58,030 nucleotides of DNA, taken from assembly GCF_000614025.1 (NCBI RefSeq), contig NZ_BAKF01000017.1:1-58030 (forward strand), read 5' to 3'. This stretch comes from Prevotella aurantiaca JCM 15754. GTDB taxonomy: Bacteria > Bacteroidota > Bacteroidia > Bacteroidales > Bacteroidaceae. Below the pieces are notes generated by a model, which was not told the DNA's origin, made no database searches, and saw nothing but the letters and a program-made list of their open reading frames with translations. Shown here one piece after another: positions 44,909 to 53,560 of this stretch. Within the stretch, counting starts at the first letter, position 1; every line of letters begins with the position of its first letter. Made by a program: the position numbers and the translations under genes.

Positions 44909-44975
44909 GAGAGAGACAACATTTACAGCACCATTAATCAGTTGCTGCATTTAGTACATAAAAACTTATACTATT

Positions 44976-46493
44976 ATGATAACAAAGCAAGATGAATTAT
45001 TATTAAGCTCAAAAGGAATTACGCTTTCCGACTTTGAGAACCAACTTGCCAACTTTAAAAATGGTTTTCCTTTTCTTAAAATAGAAAGTGCAGCCACAGT
45101 AGGTAATGGAGTTGTGCGTCTAAGGGAAAACGAAGTTAAAGAATTTATAGCAGCTTGGGATTGTTATAAAGCCGACAATCATAAGGTAGTTAAGTTTGTT
45201 CCAGCTTCAGGAGCAGCCAGTAGAATGTTTAAAGATCTTTTCGCCTTTTTCGAAGCAACCTACGATATGCCTACTACAGACTTTGAAAAGTTCTTTTTCG
45301 ATAATCTGAAACACTTTGCTTTCTATAATGAACTGAACGAAAGCTGCAAAGCTACAAACGGAAAAGATATTAAGCAGCTTTTACAAGTAGGAGACTATAA
45401 AACAATTGTTGGTACACTTTTGAGCGCAGATGGTCTTAATTATGGACAATTACCAAAAGGACTTTTGCTTTTCCATAAATATGGAGATGGAGAACGTACA
45501 CCTATGGAAGAACATCTTGTAGAGGCAGCTCAATACGCATCATGTGGTGGAGAAGCGCATGTTTATTTTACTGTTTCGCACGAACATCTTGAACTCTTCA
45601 AAGCAAAAGCTAACGAAAAGAAGGCTATGTATGAAGAAAAATTAAATACTCACTTTTCAATTAGCTTCTCAGAACAAAAGCCTAGTACAGATACAGTAGG
45701 AGCAAATTCTGATAATTCACCTTTCCGTAACGAAGATGGAACTCTCTTGTTCCGTCCTGGTGGACATGGTGCGCTCATTCAGAACCTTAACGATATTGAT
45801 GCAGATGTTATATTCATTAAAAATATAGATAATGTAACACCTGATAGCTTAAAAGGTGAGACTGTAATTTGGAAGAAAGTAATAGCTGGAATTTTGGTAA
45901 CATTGCAGAAAAAAGCCTTTGAGTATCTCCAAAAACTGAAAGCTGCCGACTATACACCTGCTGACTTACAGACTATGAAGAAATTCTTGGAAAATGATTT
46001 GTATTGTCGAAGGAAGGATGTTGACCAATTAAATGATAAAGAATTGGCAACCTATCTGCTTGATAAGTTTAATCGTCCTATCCGTGTTTGTGGAATGGTA
46101 AAGAATAGCGGTGAGCCTGGCGGAGGTCCTTTCTTTGCTTATAATTCCGACAATACCATAAGCCTGCAGATACTTGAAAGTTCACAGATTGATAAAAATA
46201 ATATCGAATCGGTGAGAATGTTTAAAGAAGGGACTCATTTTAACCCTGTAGACTTGGTTTGTGCAACCAAAGACTATGCAGGTAAACTATTCGATTTACC
46301 AAAATATGTAGACCCTGCTACAGGTTTTATTAGTATCAAATCGAAGAATGGAAAAGAATTAAAAGCATTGGAATTGCCAGGTCTTTGGAACGGAGCAATG
46401 AGTAATTGGAATACAGTTTTTGTAGAAGTGCCTGCAATTACTTTCAATCCAGTTAAAACAGTAAATGATTTGTTGCGCGAGCAGCATCAGTAA
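44976..46493 (+). CDS. DUF4301-family protein
   Basis: A 505-residue cytoplasmic protein of a family nearly limited to Bacteroidota. Striking conserved segments are FVPASGAASRMFKDLFAF (about 73-90), KGLLLFHKYGDGERTPMEEH, LFRPGGHGALIQNLNDIDAD, IFIKNIDNV and MVKNSGEPGGGPFF. The A-S-G-A-A-S-R-M followed by P-G-G-H-G-A-L and N-L-N-D-D layout resembles UDP-sugar pyrophosphorylases and other nucleotidyltransferases, so a role in sugar-nucleotide synthesis is possible, but it has not been assigned a reaction. Single gene with its own promoter, divergent from relA. Confidence 0.83.
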   Translation: MITKQDELLLSSKGITLSDFENQLANFKNGFPFLKIESAATVGNGVVRLRENEVKEFIAAWDCYKADNHKVVKFVPASGAASRMFKDLFAFFEATYDMPTTDFEKFFFDNLKHFAFYNELNESCKATNGKDIKQLLQVGDYKTIVGTLLSADGLNYGQLPKGLLLFHKYGDGERTPMEEHLVEAAQYASCGGEAHVYFTVSHEHLELFKAKANEKKAMYEEKLNTHFSISFSEQKPSTDTVGANSDNSPFRNEDGTLLFRPGGHGALIQNLNDIDADVIFIKNIDNVTPDSLKGETVIWKKVIAGILVTLQKKAFEYLQKLKAADYTPADLQTMKKFLENDLYCRRKDVDQLNDKELATYLLDKFNRPIRVCGMVKNSGEPGGGPFFAYNSDNTISLQILESSQIDKNNIESVRMFKEGTHFNPVDLVCATKDYAGKLFDLPKYVDPATGFISIKSKNGKELKALELPGLWNGAMSNWNTVFVEVPAITFNPVKTVNDLLREQHQ

Positions 46494-46526
46494 ATCAAGA
46501 TATATAATTTAATAATGAATTTTAAA

Positions 46527-46560
46527 AAAGTCCCTCAATCTTTACGGATTGAGGGACTTT
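46527..46560. terminator. Bidirectional terminator
   Basis: AAAGTCCCTCAATC (46527-46540) pairs perfectly with GATTGAGGGACTTT (46547-46560). It serves the DUF4301 gene and the convergent HU-like gene. Confidence 0.85.
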
Positions 46561-46587
46561 GTCTTTCTTGGTTTCTAAGATAGAAAC

Positions 46588-47037
46588 TTAAGGGTGTGGA
46601 TGTCCTCCACCAGCACCATTTTCAGGCTTTTTCTTACCTTTCTTTTTTGGTTTAGCTGCAACTTTAAAGAATTCTACACCATTCAAAGTTCTAAATTCGG
46701 AGGTTGGTGTAAACAATACCTGTGTTTTTGTGATGTGCGTAGAAGGCTTAAATTCTTCTTCCTTCTCAACTGCTTTAGAAGAAAATGTAGGACGGAACGT
46801 GCCGAGCGGACCTGCATCTACTATACTCCCTTGCGAACAAAGGCGGTTTAACACAGTGCGAAATTTGTAGAAAACAGCTGCAATATCAGCTTGACATACA
46901 GTAGATTCTTCCGCCATAATTTCGCAAAGCATGTCGAAATTAACATGTTGCTTTTGACAAACTGGGCTAGCTATGTACATAATAGAGCCTTTCTTTGGAC
47001 CAACGCCCATCTTTCTTTGATTTAAAGAATAATCCAT
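46588..47037 (-). CDS. HU-like DNA-binding protein
   Basis: A 149-residue protein of the Bacteroidota HU-like family: VNFDMLCEIMAEESTVCQAD is the helical dimer part, FYKFRTVLNRLCSQGSIVDAGPLGTFRPTFSSK the beta-arm region, followed by a Lys-rich and Gly-rich tail (KPKKKGKKKPENGAGGGHPHP). Such proteins bind and bend DNA as dimers and several occur per genome; their individual jobs are unknown. It is a single gene. A dyad CTTTCTCC/GGAGAAAG flanks the -7 box, and a GTAATTAC array lies 190 bp upstream. Confidence 0.85.
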   Translation of the reverse strand: MDYSLNQRKMGVGPKKGSIMYIASPVCQKQHVNFDMLCEIMAEESTVCQADIAAVFYKFRTVLNRLCSQGSIVDAGPLGTFRPTFSSKAVEKEEEFKPSTHITKTQVLFTPTSEFRTLNGVEFFKVAAKPKKKGKKKPENGAGGGHPHP

Positions 47038-47100
47038 AAATATTTAAATTAAAAAGTTAATAAATAACGCACTGTTAAATAGTAATTAGCGCCAAAGACG

Positions 47101-47142
47101 CTTTCTCCGTGCGGTTGATGCAAAATTACAAAAAGGAGAAAG
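47101..47142. repeat. Dyad symmetry around the HU-like gene promoter
   Basis: CTTTCTCC (47101-47108) and GGAGAAAG (47135-47142) are inverted copies flanking the -7 box at 47120-47128. Could be an operator, for example for autoregulation. Confidence 0.55.
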
Positions 47143-47151
47143 TGATTCAAA
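47120..47151 (-). promoter_or_regulatory. Predicted promoter of the HU-like gene
   Basis: TTTG (47151-47148), 19 bp, TAATTTTGC (47128-47120) on the minus strand, leader about 80 nt. Confidence 0.6.
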
Positions 47152-47219
47152 ATGATAGGTGGGTACTTTTATGGTGGTTTTTATGGTAGTATAAATGGAA
47201 GATAGTTATATATTTCAAA

Positions 47220-47300
47220 ATTATAATTATATTCTATGTAAAACATAATTACGTTTTTGAAATTCGTAATTACGTTTTTTGGAATTTATAATTACTTTTC
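47220..47300 (+). repeat. GTAATTAC/T-tract array D (4 cores)
   Basis: TAATTAT at 47224 and TAATTAC at 47246, 47267 and 47289; steps 22, 21 and 22 bp. Copies 2 and 3 are followed by GTTTTT(T); copy 4 is followed by TTTT. The first copy is degenerate, as in arrays A, B and C. Confidence 0.85.
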
Positions 47301-47389
47301 TAATGAAACGATATATTGTTTTAAGAAGCGAAAAGAGTGCGTATAATCGTACAATAAATTATAAATTTGGGCTTATATGTTATTAAAAA

Positions 47390-47418
47390 AGCCAACCCCA
47401 TATATATTGGGGTTGGCT
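47390..47418 (-). terminator. Terminator of pheT-yebC
   Basis: AGCCAACCCCA (47390-47400) pairs with TGGGGTTGGCT (47408-47418), followed on the minus strand by a T-run. It lies 30 bp behind yebC. Confidence 0.85.
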
Positions 47419-47447
47419 CTTTTGTTTTCTATACTTTTGTGGAGTTT

Positions 47448-48176
47448 TTACTCTGCTGGCTTCATATTTGTGTAAACATTCTGTACGTCGTCGAAGTCTT
47501 CAAGCTTTTCAATCATCTTGTCGATGGTTTCGCGTTCTTCGTCGGTAACGTCCTTTAGGTCGTTCGGAATGCGGGTGAATTCGGCAGAGGTGATTTCAAA
47601 ACCGTTGTCTTCCAAGTGCTTTTGTATTTCTCCAAAGCTAGTAGGTTCTCCATAGATAGTTATTTCACCTTCTTCATCGTCTTGATCGAATTCGTCTTCT
47701 ACACCATAATCAATAAGATCAAGAATAAGTTCTTCCATGTCGATACCTTCCTTTATCTTGAAAGTAAATACAGCTTTATGGTCGAAAAGGAATGCTAACG
47801 AACCTTGTGTACCAAGTGTTCCGTTGAATTTATTGAATACTGATCGAACGTCACCCACAGTACGAGTTGTATTGTCGGTTAGAGTGTCTACAAAGATTGC
47901 TATTCCATGAGGGCCATATCCTTCGTATGGTACCTCCTTGTAGTCACTTGTATCTTTACCCATTGCATTTTTTATGGCGCGCTGGATATTATCTTTTGGC
48001 ATATTCTCACGTTTGCAAGTTGCGATAATAGCACGCAAACGTGGATTAGTTTCAGGTTCTGGACCGCCAGCCTTTACAGCAATAGCAATTTCTTTACCCA
48101 ACTTTGTAAATGTACGAGCCATATGGCCCCATCTTTTTAGCTTTGCAGCCTTGCGATATTCAAATGCTCTTCCCAT
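47448..48176 (-). CDS. yebC: YebC/PmpR-family protein (TACO1-like)
   Basis: A 242-residue cytoplasmic protein. Signatures: MGRAFEYRKAAKLKRWGHMA, FTKLGKEIAIAVKAGGPEPE, NMPKDNIQRAIKNA, PYEGYGPHGIAIFVD and a C-terminal acidic domain (VEDEFDQDDEEGEITIY). YebC was long called a transcription regulator but recent work on the family links it to translation of difficult (for example proline-rich) stretches on the ribosome. It follows pheT by 13 bp and so is translated with a translation gene. Confidence 0.95.
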   Translation of the reverse strand: MGRAFEYRKAAKLKRWGHMARTFTKLGKEIAIAVKAGGPEPETNPRLRAIIATCKRENMPKDNIQRAIKNAMGKDTSDYKEVPYEGYGPHGIAIFVDTLTDNTTRTVGDVRSVFNKFNGTLGTQGSLAFLFDHKAVFTFKIKEGIDMEELILDLIDYGVEDEFDQDDEEGEITIYGEPTSFGEIQKHLEDNGFEITSAEFTRIPNDLKDVTDEERETIDKMIEKLEDFDDVQNVYTNMKPAE

Positions 48177-48189
48177 AGGAATTGTTTAT

Positions 48190-50658
48190 TTATCGGAGTT
48201 CTGCTCCGAGTTTTGTTGTTATGTTTTTAATTAATTTCTGCATAATGGCGTCAATTGCTTTGTCATTCAAAGTCTTTGTCTCATCTTGGAGAATGAAGTT
48301 TACGGCATAGCTCTTCTTGCCTTCAGGGAGATTTTTACCTTCGTAAACGTCAAAGAGTTCAACTTTCTTTAAAAGTTTCTTTTCAGTTTGGCGAGCAATT
48401 TCTTCTATTTGTGCAAATTCTATATTAGAATCTAGCAAGAGTGCCAAGTCACGGCTGACGCTTGGATATTTTGATATTTCTTGGAATTGTAATTTATTTT
48501 TTCGAATGGCTTTCATTAACTCAGACCAATTAATATCAGCATAGAAAACTGCTTGCGAGATATCCATTTTCTTCAACAGCTTGTGACTTAAGATACCCAT
48601 TTCTACAATTGTTTTTCCACCACGAGTTTTTAGTTCTAAGCCTTTATCGAAGATGTTATTTTGTGATATTTCTGTCACAAGTGCATTAGATGCCATGCCA
48701 ACACGGCGGAGAATATTCTCAACGTTAGCCTTCAGTTCGTAGAAAGTTGATTCTTCATCAGCATGCGCCCACGAACCTTGCACACGTTTACCTGTTATCC
48801 AAAGTGCCAAATGATATTCTTGGCGGTAAGCTTTAACAGGATTTTCCTCGCTCCACTTATCTTGTTCGTATCTATAAGTATTGCCAACTTCAAAGAACTT
48901 TAAGTTTTGTGCTTTACGATTTACATTTCGTCGAACGCTTTCCAAACCACCAAATAGTAGTGTCTGACGCATTACGCCCAAGTCACTAGATAATGGATTC
49001 ATTATCTTGACAGTTTGTTCCCAAGTATAAGCATTGAGCTCTGCACCCTCATAATACGATTGTGCAGTAAGCGAGTTATTTAGAATTTCGTTGAAACCTG
49101 CACCAACAAGCTGTTCACTCACAATGTCTTCTTTATGGAAGTTCTTATCAGCTTCTTCAGCAATAGTGAGAGAAGACTTTAGCTCAGTTGGAATTTTAAC
49201 ATTATTATAGCCGTAAATGCGAAGAATATCCTCAATAACATCGCAAGGACGTTTTACATCTACGCGATATGGAGGAACAATAAGATCAAGTCCTTCTGCA
49301 TCTTCCTTAACGATTTCCATTTCAAGACTTGTAGCAATACTCTTAATCGTATCTGCACCAAGTTGTTTTCCTATAAGACGATCGGCATATTCGTAGTTCA
49401 AACGAACAGGGAATCCCTCCATCTTTGTTGGGTATTCGTCGCAAACTTCCATACTTATTTTGCCACCTGCCAATTCTTTACAGAGAATGGCAGCTTGTTT
49501 AAGCGCATAAATAGTTCCATTAGGATCAATTCCACGCTCAAAACGGAAACTTGAATCAGTAGAAAGACCATGTCGACGTGCACTCTTTCTAATCCAAGTA
49601 GGGTGGAAGTATGCACTTTCTAACACCACATTGCGTGTGTTTTCGTAGGTTCCACTACCTTTTCCACCAAAAACACCAGCTATACACATTGGTTCTTCTG
49701 CATTGCATATAGCAAGATCGTGTTCACCGAGTGTATGTTCTTCACCATCAAGTGTGATGAACTTCTTACCTTCGTTTTTATCTTTTACTATAATTTGCTT
49801 ACCTGTTATCATATCTGCATCAAAGCAGTGCATTGGTTGTCCGTAAGACATCATAATGTAATTGGTTATGTCAACAATGTTATTGATAGGGCGAACGCCT
49901 ATAACATTAAGTTTGTCTTTTAACCATTGTGGACTTTCCTTTACTTCACAATCTGTGATACTTAAACATGCATAGCGACGGCAAGCATCGGTATTTTCTA
50001 TCTTAACTTTAATAGGAAGGTCATTATTATCTACTGTAAACTTATCGCAGTTAGGACGATGTAATGCTGTTTTGTAACCATTTTGTTTCAACCATGCATA
50101 TAGGTCGCGTGCTACACCATAATGACTTAATGCATCAGCACGATTGGCAGTAATGTCTATTTCAATTAACCAGTCGCTATCAAGTTGATAATATTCAGCT
50201 GCAGGCATACCTACTTGTGCATCTTCGGGTAAAACAATAATTCCATCATGACTTGTTCCTATGCCGATTTCATCTTCAGCACAAATCATTCCCAAACTTT
50301 CAACACCTCTAAGCTTACTTCTTTTAATAGTAAAAGAGTCGTCACCATCATATAAAATACAGCCTAAATCTGCTACAATAACTTTCTGCCCTGCTGCAAT
50401 ATTGGCTGCACCGCATACAATTTGTTGTGGTTCGCCTTTGCCAAGGTCTACTGTTGTAACATGTAAATGGTCAGAATTTGGGTGTTCTTCACAAGTAAGC
50501 ACTTTACCTACAAAGAGTCCTTTCAGTCCACCACGAATAGTTTCAACCTCTTCTACGCTTCCAACTTCTAAACCTGTTGAAGTTAGTGCAGCCGCTAATT
50601 CCTGTGGTTCAAGGTTGAAATCAACGTATTCCTTTAGCCAATTATATGAAATATTCAT
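48190..50658 (-). CDS. pheT: Phenylalanyl-tRNA synthetase beta subunit
   Basis: An 822-residue subunit of the heterotetrameric enzyme that charges tRNA-Phe; pheS is not in this window. In order: tRNA-binding domain (about 40-150; GKVLTCEEHPNSDHLHVTTV), B3/B4 editing domain (about 210-390; MMSYGQPMHCFDAD), B5 domain (about 405-475), catalytic-like core (about 490-700) and the C-terminal anticodon-binding FDX-ACB domain (KYPSVSRDLALLLD, KSYAVNFILQDETKTLND). Length is typical. It heads a two-gene transcript with yebC. Confidence 0.96.
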   Translation of the reverse strand: MNISYNWLKEYVDFNLEPQELAAALTSTGLEVGSVEEVETIRGGLKGLFVGKVLTCEEHPNSDHLHVTTVDLGKGEPQQIVCGAANIAAGQKVIVADLGCILYDGDDSFTIKRSKLRGVESLGMICAEDEIGIGTSHDGIIVLPEDAQVGMPAAEYYQLDSDWLIEIDITANRADALSHYGVARDLYAWLKQNGYKTALHRPNCDKFTVDNNDLPIKVKIENTDACRRYACLSITDCEVKESPQWLKDKLNVIGVRPINNIVDITNYIMMSYGQPMHCFDADMITGKQIIVKDKNEGKKFITLDGEEHTLGEHDLAICNAEEPMCIAGVFGGKGSGTYENTRNVVLESAYFHPTWIRKSARRHGLSTDSSFRFERGIDPNGTIYALKQAAILCKELAGGKISMEVCDEYPTKMEGFPVRLNYEYADRLIGKQLGADTIKSIATSLEMEIVKEDAEGLDLIVPPYRVDVKRPCDVIEDILRIYGYNNVKIPTELKSSLTIAEEADKNFHKEDIVSEQLVGAGFNEILNNSLTAQSYYEGAELNAYTWEQTVKIMNPLSSDLGVMRQTLLFGGLESVRRNVNRKAQNLKFFEVGNTYRYEQDKWSEENPVKAYRQEYHLALWITGKRVQGSWAHADEESTFYELKANVENILRRVGMASNALVTEISQNNIFDKGLELKTRGGKTIVEMGILSHKLLKKMDISQAVFYADINWSELMKAIRKNKLQFQEISKYPSVSRDLALLLDSNIEFAQIEEIARQTEKKLLKKVELFDVYEGKNLPEGKKSYAVNFILQDETKTLNDKAIDAIMQKLIKNITTKLGAELR

Positions 50659-50982
50659 TTATCTTGTTGTTTTTATTTATCTACGATGTCGTATTTCAAA
50701 TACATTAAGTAAGTGCAAAAGTACTAATTTTCATCAATATACACAAATCATATAACAAGCATTTTAATAATAAGCATGTTCTGAAAAATATACATAGTGA
50801 TAAACGTGCAATAAAATGATTTTATGCTTTGTATCTTTTTAATTTTATTTGGTATATTTTTCTTTCCTCTCCATAATTTATTTCAATATACTCTTTCAAG
50901 ATGAAAGAAACTTCAACATTTGAAAGTTAAGCTCTTTAAGGTTCTTCAATTATCAAGTATATATTAAAATCATTCCCTGTAA
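50659..50982. other. Intergenic region before pheT
   Basis: About 325 bp. It holds the pheT promoter (50715-50747). A lone GTAATTAC at 50979 overlaps the end of the next gene. I see nothing else that I can support. Confidence 0.5.
50715..50747 (-). promoter_or_regulatory. Predicted promoter of pheT-yebC
   Basis: TTTG (50747-50744), 20 bp, TACTTTTGC (50723-50715) on the minus strand, leader about 50 nt. Confidence 0.65.
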
Positions 50983-52251
50983 TTACCGTTTTAGAATGAA
51001 AGGGTAGGTGATAACTAACTCAGTAAATGCGGCTTTAGTAGTATGTGCTTTTACGTTTATGCCTAACTTTAATCCATTTAAAGATGGGAACGAATAGTTT
51101 ACACCAACTCGCTCGTATATTCTTCCTGCTAGTTCTCTATCCATTGAGCCCATTCTGCGAAGTAAGTAAGTACCCAAAGCAACGTTTAATGATAAGTTGT
51201 TGTAGAAAATTTCGTGTTTTCCCGCAATTCCTACCGACCAAGGTTTGCAATCTATATTATTGCCGTCTTTTTTTTCTAATTGCTCAATATGTTGCGCATA
51301 CGTATTATAAAAAGCATCTATTCCTATTCCAGAAGCCCATCTACGTGCATACCTATACATTAAATTAGCCTGTAACGAATAAGTAGGATATCGTTTGAAA
51401 TCTCCAGTACGATAATTAGGCTCTGAAATTGATGTGCGGAATTGTGTTATTTGCCAATCTTCAACCAACGTTTTAGCACCGATACCGGCAGTTATATCAA
51501 GATATAAATATTTTTTAAAAGGGGCGGATTTGAAACTATCATGCTCTTTGATAAGAGTTTCGTAATAAGGAAAATAAACAATACCAATAGATGGTCCAAT
51601 ACTATTAGAACCTTTGTTTGGACGATAGAGTGCACCATTGCTATGATGAACAAATTCTAAACTTGCTCTTACACCCCAATTTGGAGCAAAGCGATAAGTT
51701 TGATGAATTCCAGCTCCAAAATACACAAGAAATGGAGTTCCTATAAAGTCGTTGTCTATATTATTTTCTTTGTTGTACCATTTGCGAGTGTAACCAACTC
51801 CACCACTTAACGAATAAGACGTTTCCCAATGATAGTTACGATGTATGGCACGCTGAAAAGTACCATATAAAGAAAGAGTATTGCCCAAATGAGAGTCGTA
51901 TGGTACTTCTTCTGCTTTTCCCCATGCAAAATCGGGAGTTCTATGAAAGCGTACATTACCATTCATAGTATAACGCAAGCCTATTGATAATGATGGATAA
52001 TTGAAATCTCTTGCGAATGAATTATGATCAGAAGGAAGATAAACATGATTAAATTCTAAAGCAATAGAGCTATTTCCTCCTTCTTTTAAATATTTACGTT
52101 GGTTTTTATCTAAGGCGATAACTTTACTTTTCATCACACTTAAAGTAGCCCCCCAATGTTGTATAGAGTCTTTTTCTATAACATCTGCTTGTATAACCAC
52201 ATTGGCAAATGCTATAAATAGAGTAATTACATATAGTTTTTTAATGCTCAT
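50983..52251 (-). CDS. Acyloxyacyl hydrolase, PagL-like lipid A deacylase candidate
   Basis: A 422-residue outer-membrane protein with signal peptide (MSIKKLYVITLFIAFANVVIQA). The motif LEFVHHSNGALYRPNKGSNS near residue 200-217 matches the PagL signature H.SN....PN.G.N with catalytic His and Ser; this family removes an acyl chain from lipid A in the outer membrane, which can lower recognition by TLR4. The protein is far longer than PagL itself (under 200 residues): a second, strand-rich half (YLYLDITAGIGAKT to LVITYPFILKR) may complete a larger barrel. A start three codons upstream (52260) is also possible. Confidence 0.83.
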   Translation of the reverse strand: MSIKKLYVITLFIAFANVVIQADVIEKDSIQHWGATLSVMKSKVIALDKNQRKYLKEGGNSSIALEFNHVYLPSDHNSFARDFNYPSLSIGLRYTMNGNVRFHRTPDFAWGKAEEVPYDSHLGNTLSLYGTFQRAIHRNYHWETSYSLSGGVGYTRKWYNKENNIDNDFIGTPFLVYFGAGIHQTYRFAPNWGVRASLEFVHHSNGALYRPNKGSNSIGPSIGIVYFPYYETLIKEHDSFKSAPFKKYLYLDITAGIGAKTLVEDWQITQFRTSISEPNYRTGDFKRYPTYSLQANLMYRYARRWASGIGIDAFYNTYAQHIEQLEKKDGNNIDCKPWSVGIAGKHEIFYNNLSLNVALGTYLLRRMGSMDRELAGRIYERVGVNYSFPSLNGLKLGINVKAHTTKAAFTELVITYPFILKR

Positions 52252-52319
52252 GATACACATATTTTACAAGAGTTAATCCTCTCCTATGCTGATTCTATTA
52301 GATTTGAGAAAATAATTTC

Positions 52320-52673
52320 CTATAAATCTTTAAATGTGTCATACTTAGAATAATAATTTAATGCCAAGATATAATCATCAATTATAGGATTATTTTTTTG
52401 TTCGAGAACATTCATAATTACATCTTCAAATTGTTCTCCATAATATAAAAGATTTAAAGATTCTTTGATAATAAAGTCGGGATAAACTTCTTCTTCATTG
52501 TCTGAAATTGTTGGATACACGTCTAAATAACAAATTAGCTCAGGCTTTAAAGTTTCATCACACGCATACAAACAATAATTTTCGTCTGTAAATCCACCTT
52601 CTTTGATTTCCTTAGATATTATCTCTATTATTTTGCTCAATTGATAAGGCTCTTGTAGATTGATTTTTCCCAT
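52320..52673 (-). CDS. Small acidic hypothetical protein
   Basis: A 117-residue acidic protein, no signal peptide, no membrane segment. It contains CYLDVYPTISDNEEEVYPDF and KESLNLLYYGEQFEDVIMNV, which look like a compact alpha/beta domain; the size and charge are like immunity-type proteins of Bacteroidota, but no partner toxin is encoded next to it. Not recognised with confidence. It lies between tatD and the deacylase candidate on the same strand (60-70 bp gaps). Confidence 0.65.
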   Translation of the reverse strand: MGKINLQEPYQLSKIIEIISKEIKEGGFTDENYCLYACDETLKPELICYLDVYPTISDNEEEVYPDFIIKESLNLLYYGEQFEDVIMNVLEQKNNPIIDDYILALNYYSKYDTFKDL

Positions 52674-52734
52674 TTCTATTATCTAATTGCTTTATAGAAT
52701 CTGTTGAAAATGTTCGTTATGATATATTCCTTAT

Positions 52735-53508
52735 TTAGTAAATTCCAAATATTCGTTCTACATTTTTATTTGTTTGTATGGCTATTTCATCTTCTGTTGT
52801 ATTATAAACTTCAGCCAATTTGGTAACAATGTGTATCAAAAACGAACTTTCGTTGCGCTTTCCTCGTAAAGGAACAGGTGCCATATATGGAGAATCGGTT
52901 TCAAGAACTATACGTTGTAAGGGAACAGACTTTAATGTTTCTGGTAGATTTGATTTTTTGAAAGTAAGTACTCCACCAATTCCCAAAACGAAATTATCAA
53001 ACGACAATAGCTCTGCAGCTTCTTTTTCATTTCCCGTAAAACAATGGAAAACTCCACCTGGTAGTTGATCTTTATACTTTCCAAGTATTTTAACCATTTC
53101 GTTTTGCGCTTTCCTGCAATGTATCATTAACGGTAAACGTGTTTCAATAGACCATTTTACCTGTTCTTCAAAAGCTATTAACTGCTCTTTTTCAAACTCT
53201 CTGCTCCAATAGAAGTCTAAACCTATTTCACCAACAGCAATGTAGTTGTTATTTTCAAGTAGCACTGTTTTCATTTTCTTAAGTACTTCTTGATAATCAT
53301 CTTTCACTTCTTCGGGATGCAATCCCAACATAGGATAGGCAAAGTTTGGAAATAACTTACAGACGTAGTTTATCGATTCGATAGAATTTAAATCAATTGC
53401 TGGTACCAGAACTTTTGAAACTCCAACATTTCTAGCTCTTTCTACCACTTCTTGAATGTCTTCTTTAAATTCTATTCCATCTAAATGTGTGTGTGTATCT
53501 ATTATCAT
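52735..53508 (-). CDS. tatD: TatD-family metal-dependent hydrolase
   Basis: A 257-residue cytoplasmic TIM-barrel hydrolase with two metal ions. Ligand motifs are all present: IDTHTHLDG (His pair at about 5-7), GEIGLDFYW (Glu), PLMIHCRKA (His), GVFHCFTG (His) and ETDSPYMAP (Asp). Members act as 3'-5' DNA exonucleases or deoxyribonucleases in repair and cell death. It is part of a minus-strand run with polyprenyl synthase, and a hypothetical lies between them. Confidence 0.93.
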   Translation of the reverse strand: MIIDTHTHLDGIEFKEDIQEVVERARNVGVSKVLVPAIDLNSIESINYVCKLFPNFAYPMLGLHPEEVKDDYQEVLKKMKTVLLENNNYIAVGEIGLDFYWSREFEKEQLIAFEEQVKWSIETRLPLMIHCRKAQNEMVKILGKYKDQLPGGVFHCFTGNEKEAAELLSFDNFVLGIGGVLTFKKSNLPETLKSVPLQRIVLETDSPYMAPVPLRGKRNESSFLIHIVTKLAEVYNTTEDEIAIQTNKNVERIFGIY

Positions 53509-53560
53509 ATATTTTTACCTCTTCGTAAGTCTTTATTTAATACTTTTTTATTATTGAATG

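Larger units (their letters stand above)
47038..47447. other. Intergenic region with array D
   Basis: About 410 bp holding the HU-like promoter and dyad (47101-47151), array D (47220-47300) and the yebC terminator (47390-47418). Confidence 0.7.

Noticed and set aside
50979..50986. Fifth GTAATTAC locus
   Set aside because: One isolated copy that overlaps the end of the deacylase gene; no neighbouring copies at 21-22 bp, so it is not counted as an array.
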